This document shows positions 6,409 to 7,739 of a stretch of DNA of 7,739 nt, piece after piece. Each line of letters opens with the position of its first letter. Positions within the stretch are counted from its first letter, which is position 1. The position numbers and the translations under genes were made by a program. Source of the stretch: an uncultured Candidatus Melainabacteria bacterium (GTDB lineage Bacteria; Cyanobacteriota; Vampirovibrionia; Gastranaerophilales; Gastranaerophilaceae); NCBI GenBank assembly GCA_934773085.1, contig CAKVMU010000073.1, forward strand, positions 1 to 7,739. Direction: 5' to 3'. The notes beneath the pieces were generated by a model. That model made no database searches. It saw only the letters and a program-made list of their open reading frames with translations, and was not told where the DNA came from.

Positions 6409-7397
6409 TGGATAAAATATCAGTAATAATTCCTGTGTATAATGTTGAAAAATTTCTGGCAAGATGTCTTGATAGTGTTATCAATCAAACGTACAAAAAC
6501 CTTGAAATTATATGCGTGAACGATTGTTCGCCGGATGATTCCGCCAAGATTCTGGAAGATTACGCAAAAAAAGACAAGAGAATTAGGATTATTACATTTG
6601 AGCAAAACCGAGGACAATCATGCGCCAGAAACCAAGGGCTGAAAGTTTCTAACGGAGAGTATATTTACTTTTTGGATTCTGATGACTGGATTGCGACAGA
6701 TTTTATAGAAAATATTTACGGCATTGCGAAAAATAAAAATCTTGAAGCCGTTTGCACAACTGACATTGTTGATGTGAAAGAAGATTTATCAGAAAAAAAA
6801 CTTATACAACGAGAGGAAACAGAAAGATTTGTACCTTATTACAAGTCTTGTTTAATGCCATGGTGCTGGTTACTAAAAAAGACATTTTTGGAACATTTCA
6901 AAATAATTTTTCCGGAAGGTCTGAAATACGAAGATACATATTTTTTCAATGTTGTTATCAGAACCCTTGAAAATGTTTACATTACAGGCTCTAGTACTTA
7001 TTATCACTTTGAAAACAAAAACTCTACAATGGGTTCGGCGCAAAACAGAACAATAAACAATTATGATATCATTGAAAACCTAAAGCTGATATTTAAGTAT
7101 TACAAAGAGAACAACAAGCTGAAATCTTGGTCTGTTCCGTTCTTCTATATGCCGAAATACATGCTGAATATTCACGAAAACAAGCCTGTTTTCTTTGAAA
7201 AACTAAAGTCGTTTTTTGAAGAAATTCAAGACGAGGTAAAGAGTAATCAGAACTTGTATTCCAAATTGGAGCTTGATTTTTTTAATGATATTATGAAGAC
7301 AAAAGATTATGAAGAATACAAAAAATTGAATCTAAACTCATCTGTATTAGGAGCGCTGAGAAGGAAAGTAAAGGAACAAAATGGAAGAACTAATTAA
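6408..7397 (+). CDS. Family 2 glycosyltransferase (GT-A fold), fourth of four
   Basis: A 329-residue GT2 enzyme. SVIIPVYN is at 5-12, VNDCSPDDS at 37-45, NRGQSCARN at 67-75, the metal-binding DSDD at 90-93, and KYEDTYF at 173-179 holds the catalytic-region ED pair. It is more distant from the other three (MDKIS rather than MPKVS; MPWCWLLKK where they have TAIY), and its base composition matches the flanking genes rather than the AT-rich block. This suggests it belongs to the older part of the locus. The C terminus ends in a basic tail (LGALRRKVKEQNGR). I chose the ATG at 6408 over the in-frame TTG at 6405. The gene overlaps the previous stop by one base and the next gene by 17 bases, so the three are probably translated together. 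Substrates are unknown. Confidence 0.9.
   Translation: MDKISVIIPVYNVEKFLARCLDSVINQTYKNLEIICVNDCSPDDSAKILEDYAKKDKRIRIITFEQNRGQSCARNQGLKVSNGEYIYFLDSDDWIATDFIENIYGIAKNKNLEAVCTTDIVDVKEDLSEKKLIQREETERFVPYYKSCLMPWCWLLKKTFLEHFKIIFPEGLKYEDTYFFNVVIRTLENVYITGSSTYYHFENKNSTMGSAQNRTINNYDIIENLKLIFKYYKENNKLKSWSVPFFYMPKYMLNIHENKPVFFEKLKSFFEEIQDEVKSNQNLYSKLELDFFNDIMKTKDYEEYKKLNLNSSVLGALRRKVKEQNGRTN
7371..7376 (+). promoter_or_regulatory. Shine-Dalgarno sequence for the radical SAM gene
   Basis: AAGGAA lies four bases before the ATG at 7381 and within the last codons of the fourth GT2 gene. It supports a start that overlaps that gene by 17 bases. Confidence 0.65.
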
Positions 7398-7739
7398 GAA
7401 GTACAATATAGACAAAACATTTTTCAGAAGATATTTTCGCTATGGAGCAGAAATGCTTTACAGCTGCGCTTTGCAAGATTTTTTACTATTCAAGAGAGGC
7501 AAATTTCTGAATCCTCAAAAAAAGAATCAATATATTGATGAGATTTGCAAAAACGAGATTACGGATTTTTACGAAAACAACAAAATGCGACTCGTAAAAG
7601 TTGATTTTGATATCACAACAAAATGTACTCTTAAGTGCAAATATTGTTCTAACCTTATGCCGTTGTTCCGAAAAAATAACAAACACACGGAGATGACTTT
7701 CGAAGATTTTAAATCTGATATTGACGCATTGTTGAACAC
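7381..7739 (+). CDS. Radical SAM enzyme (3' partial)
   Basis: The frame is open to the window end, giving 119 residues and two bases. The key evidence is FDITTKCTLKCKYCSNLMP at 76-94, in which Cys82, Cys86 and Cys89 form the CxxxCxxC motif that binds the [4Fe-4S] cluster, on the first strand of a radical SAM barrel. An N-terminal extension of about 70 residues, aromatic and basic, precedes it. The remaining barrel, SAM-binding motifs and any SPASM or twitch domain lie beyond the window, so the reaction cannot be assigned. Related radical SAM proteins with a CxLxCxxCSNL or CANL core are, as I recall, often found in polysaccharide loci. With two PqqD-like domains upstream, peptide modification is an equally valid hypothesis; sugar dehydrogenation or epimerisation are others. 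The start rests on AAGGAA at 7371-7376. Confidence 0.85.
   Translation, partial: MEELIKKYNIDKTFFRRYFRYGAEMLYSCALQDFLLFKRGKFLNPQKKNQYIDEICKNEITDFYENNKMRLVKVDFDITTKCTLKCKYCSNLMPLFRKNNKHTEMTFEDFKSDIDALLN

Noticed and set aside
1..7739. CRISPR array, tRNA/rRNA, transposase, attachment sites, riboswitch
   Set aside because: Coding sequence fills the window, the only repeats are the diverged 5' halves of the GT2 genes, and no transposase or integrase motif is present.

Overview
The window is a densely packed run of nine genes, all on the + strand, from a low-GC bacterium. It opens inside the first gene and closes inside the last. Neighbouring genes are 1-13 bases apart or overlap, and most carry an AAGGAG-type Shine-Dalgarno sequence. 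I see no RNA gene, insertion sequence, CRISPR array, promoter or terminator, and no gene-free stretch longer than 13 bases. The strong Shine-Dalgarno use, the standard code (TGG for Trp, TGA as a stop) and the AT-rich GT2 paralogues suggest a low-GC bacterium, perhaps host-associated. The sequence alone does not fix the phylum.

Bases 1-1660, peptide-handling genes. The first gene (cut at its 5' end) is an HPr-kinase-like P-loop protein with a PqqD-like domain at its C terminus. It is followed by a free PqqD-like protein of 156 residues. The two PqqD regions are about half identical and are evidently duplicates. The small protein carries an extra charged C-terminal tail.

Bases 1666-5639, an AT-rich glycosyltransferase block. 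It holds three GT2 (GT-A fold) enzymes and one GT-B-like enzyme. The GT2 genes share a nearly constant N-terminal nucleotide-sugar-binding half and have divergent C-terminal halves.

Bases 5653-7739. This part holds a DUF115/MptE-like protein, a fourth GT2 glycosyltransferase, and the first 119 residues of a radical SAM enzyme with a CxxxCxxC motif. Its base composition returns to that of the opening genes.

Taken together this looks like the middle of a surface-glycan or glycoconjugate locus. The glycosyltransferases would build an oligosaccharide. The PqqD-like proteins, the HPr-kinase-like protein and the radical SAM enzyme form a set known from modified-peptide (RiPP) pathways. Whether that set acts on a peptide, on a sugar, or links the two cannot be settled here, and it is the most interesting question in the window.
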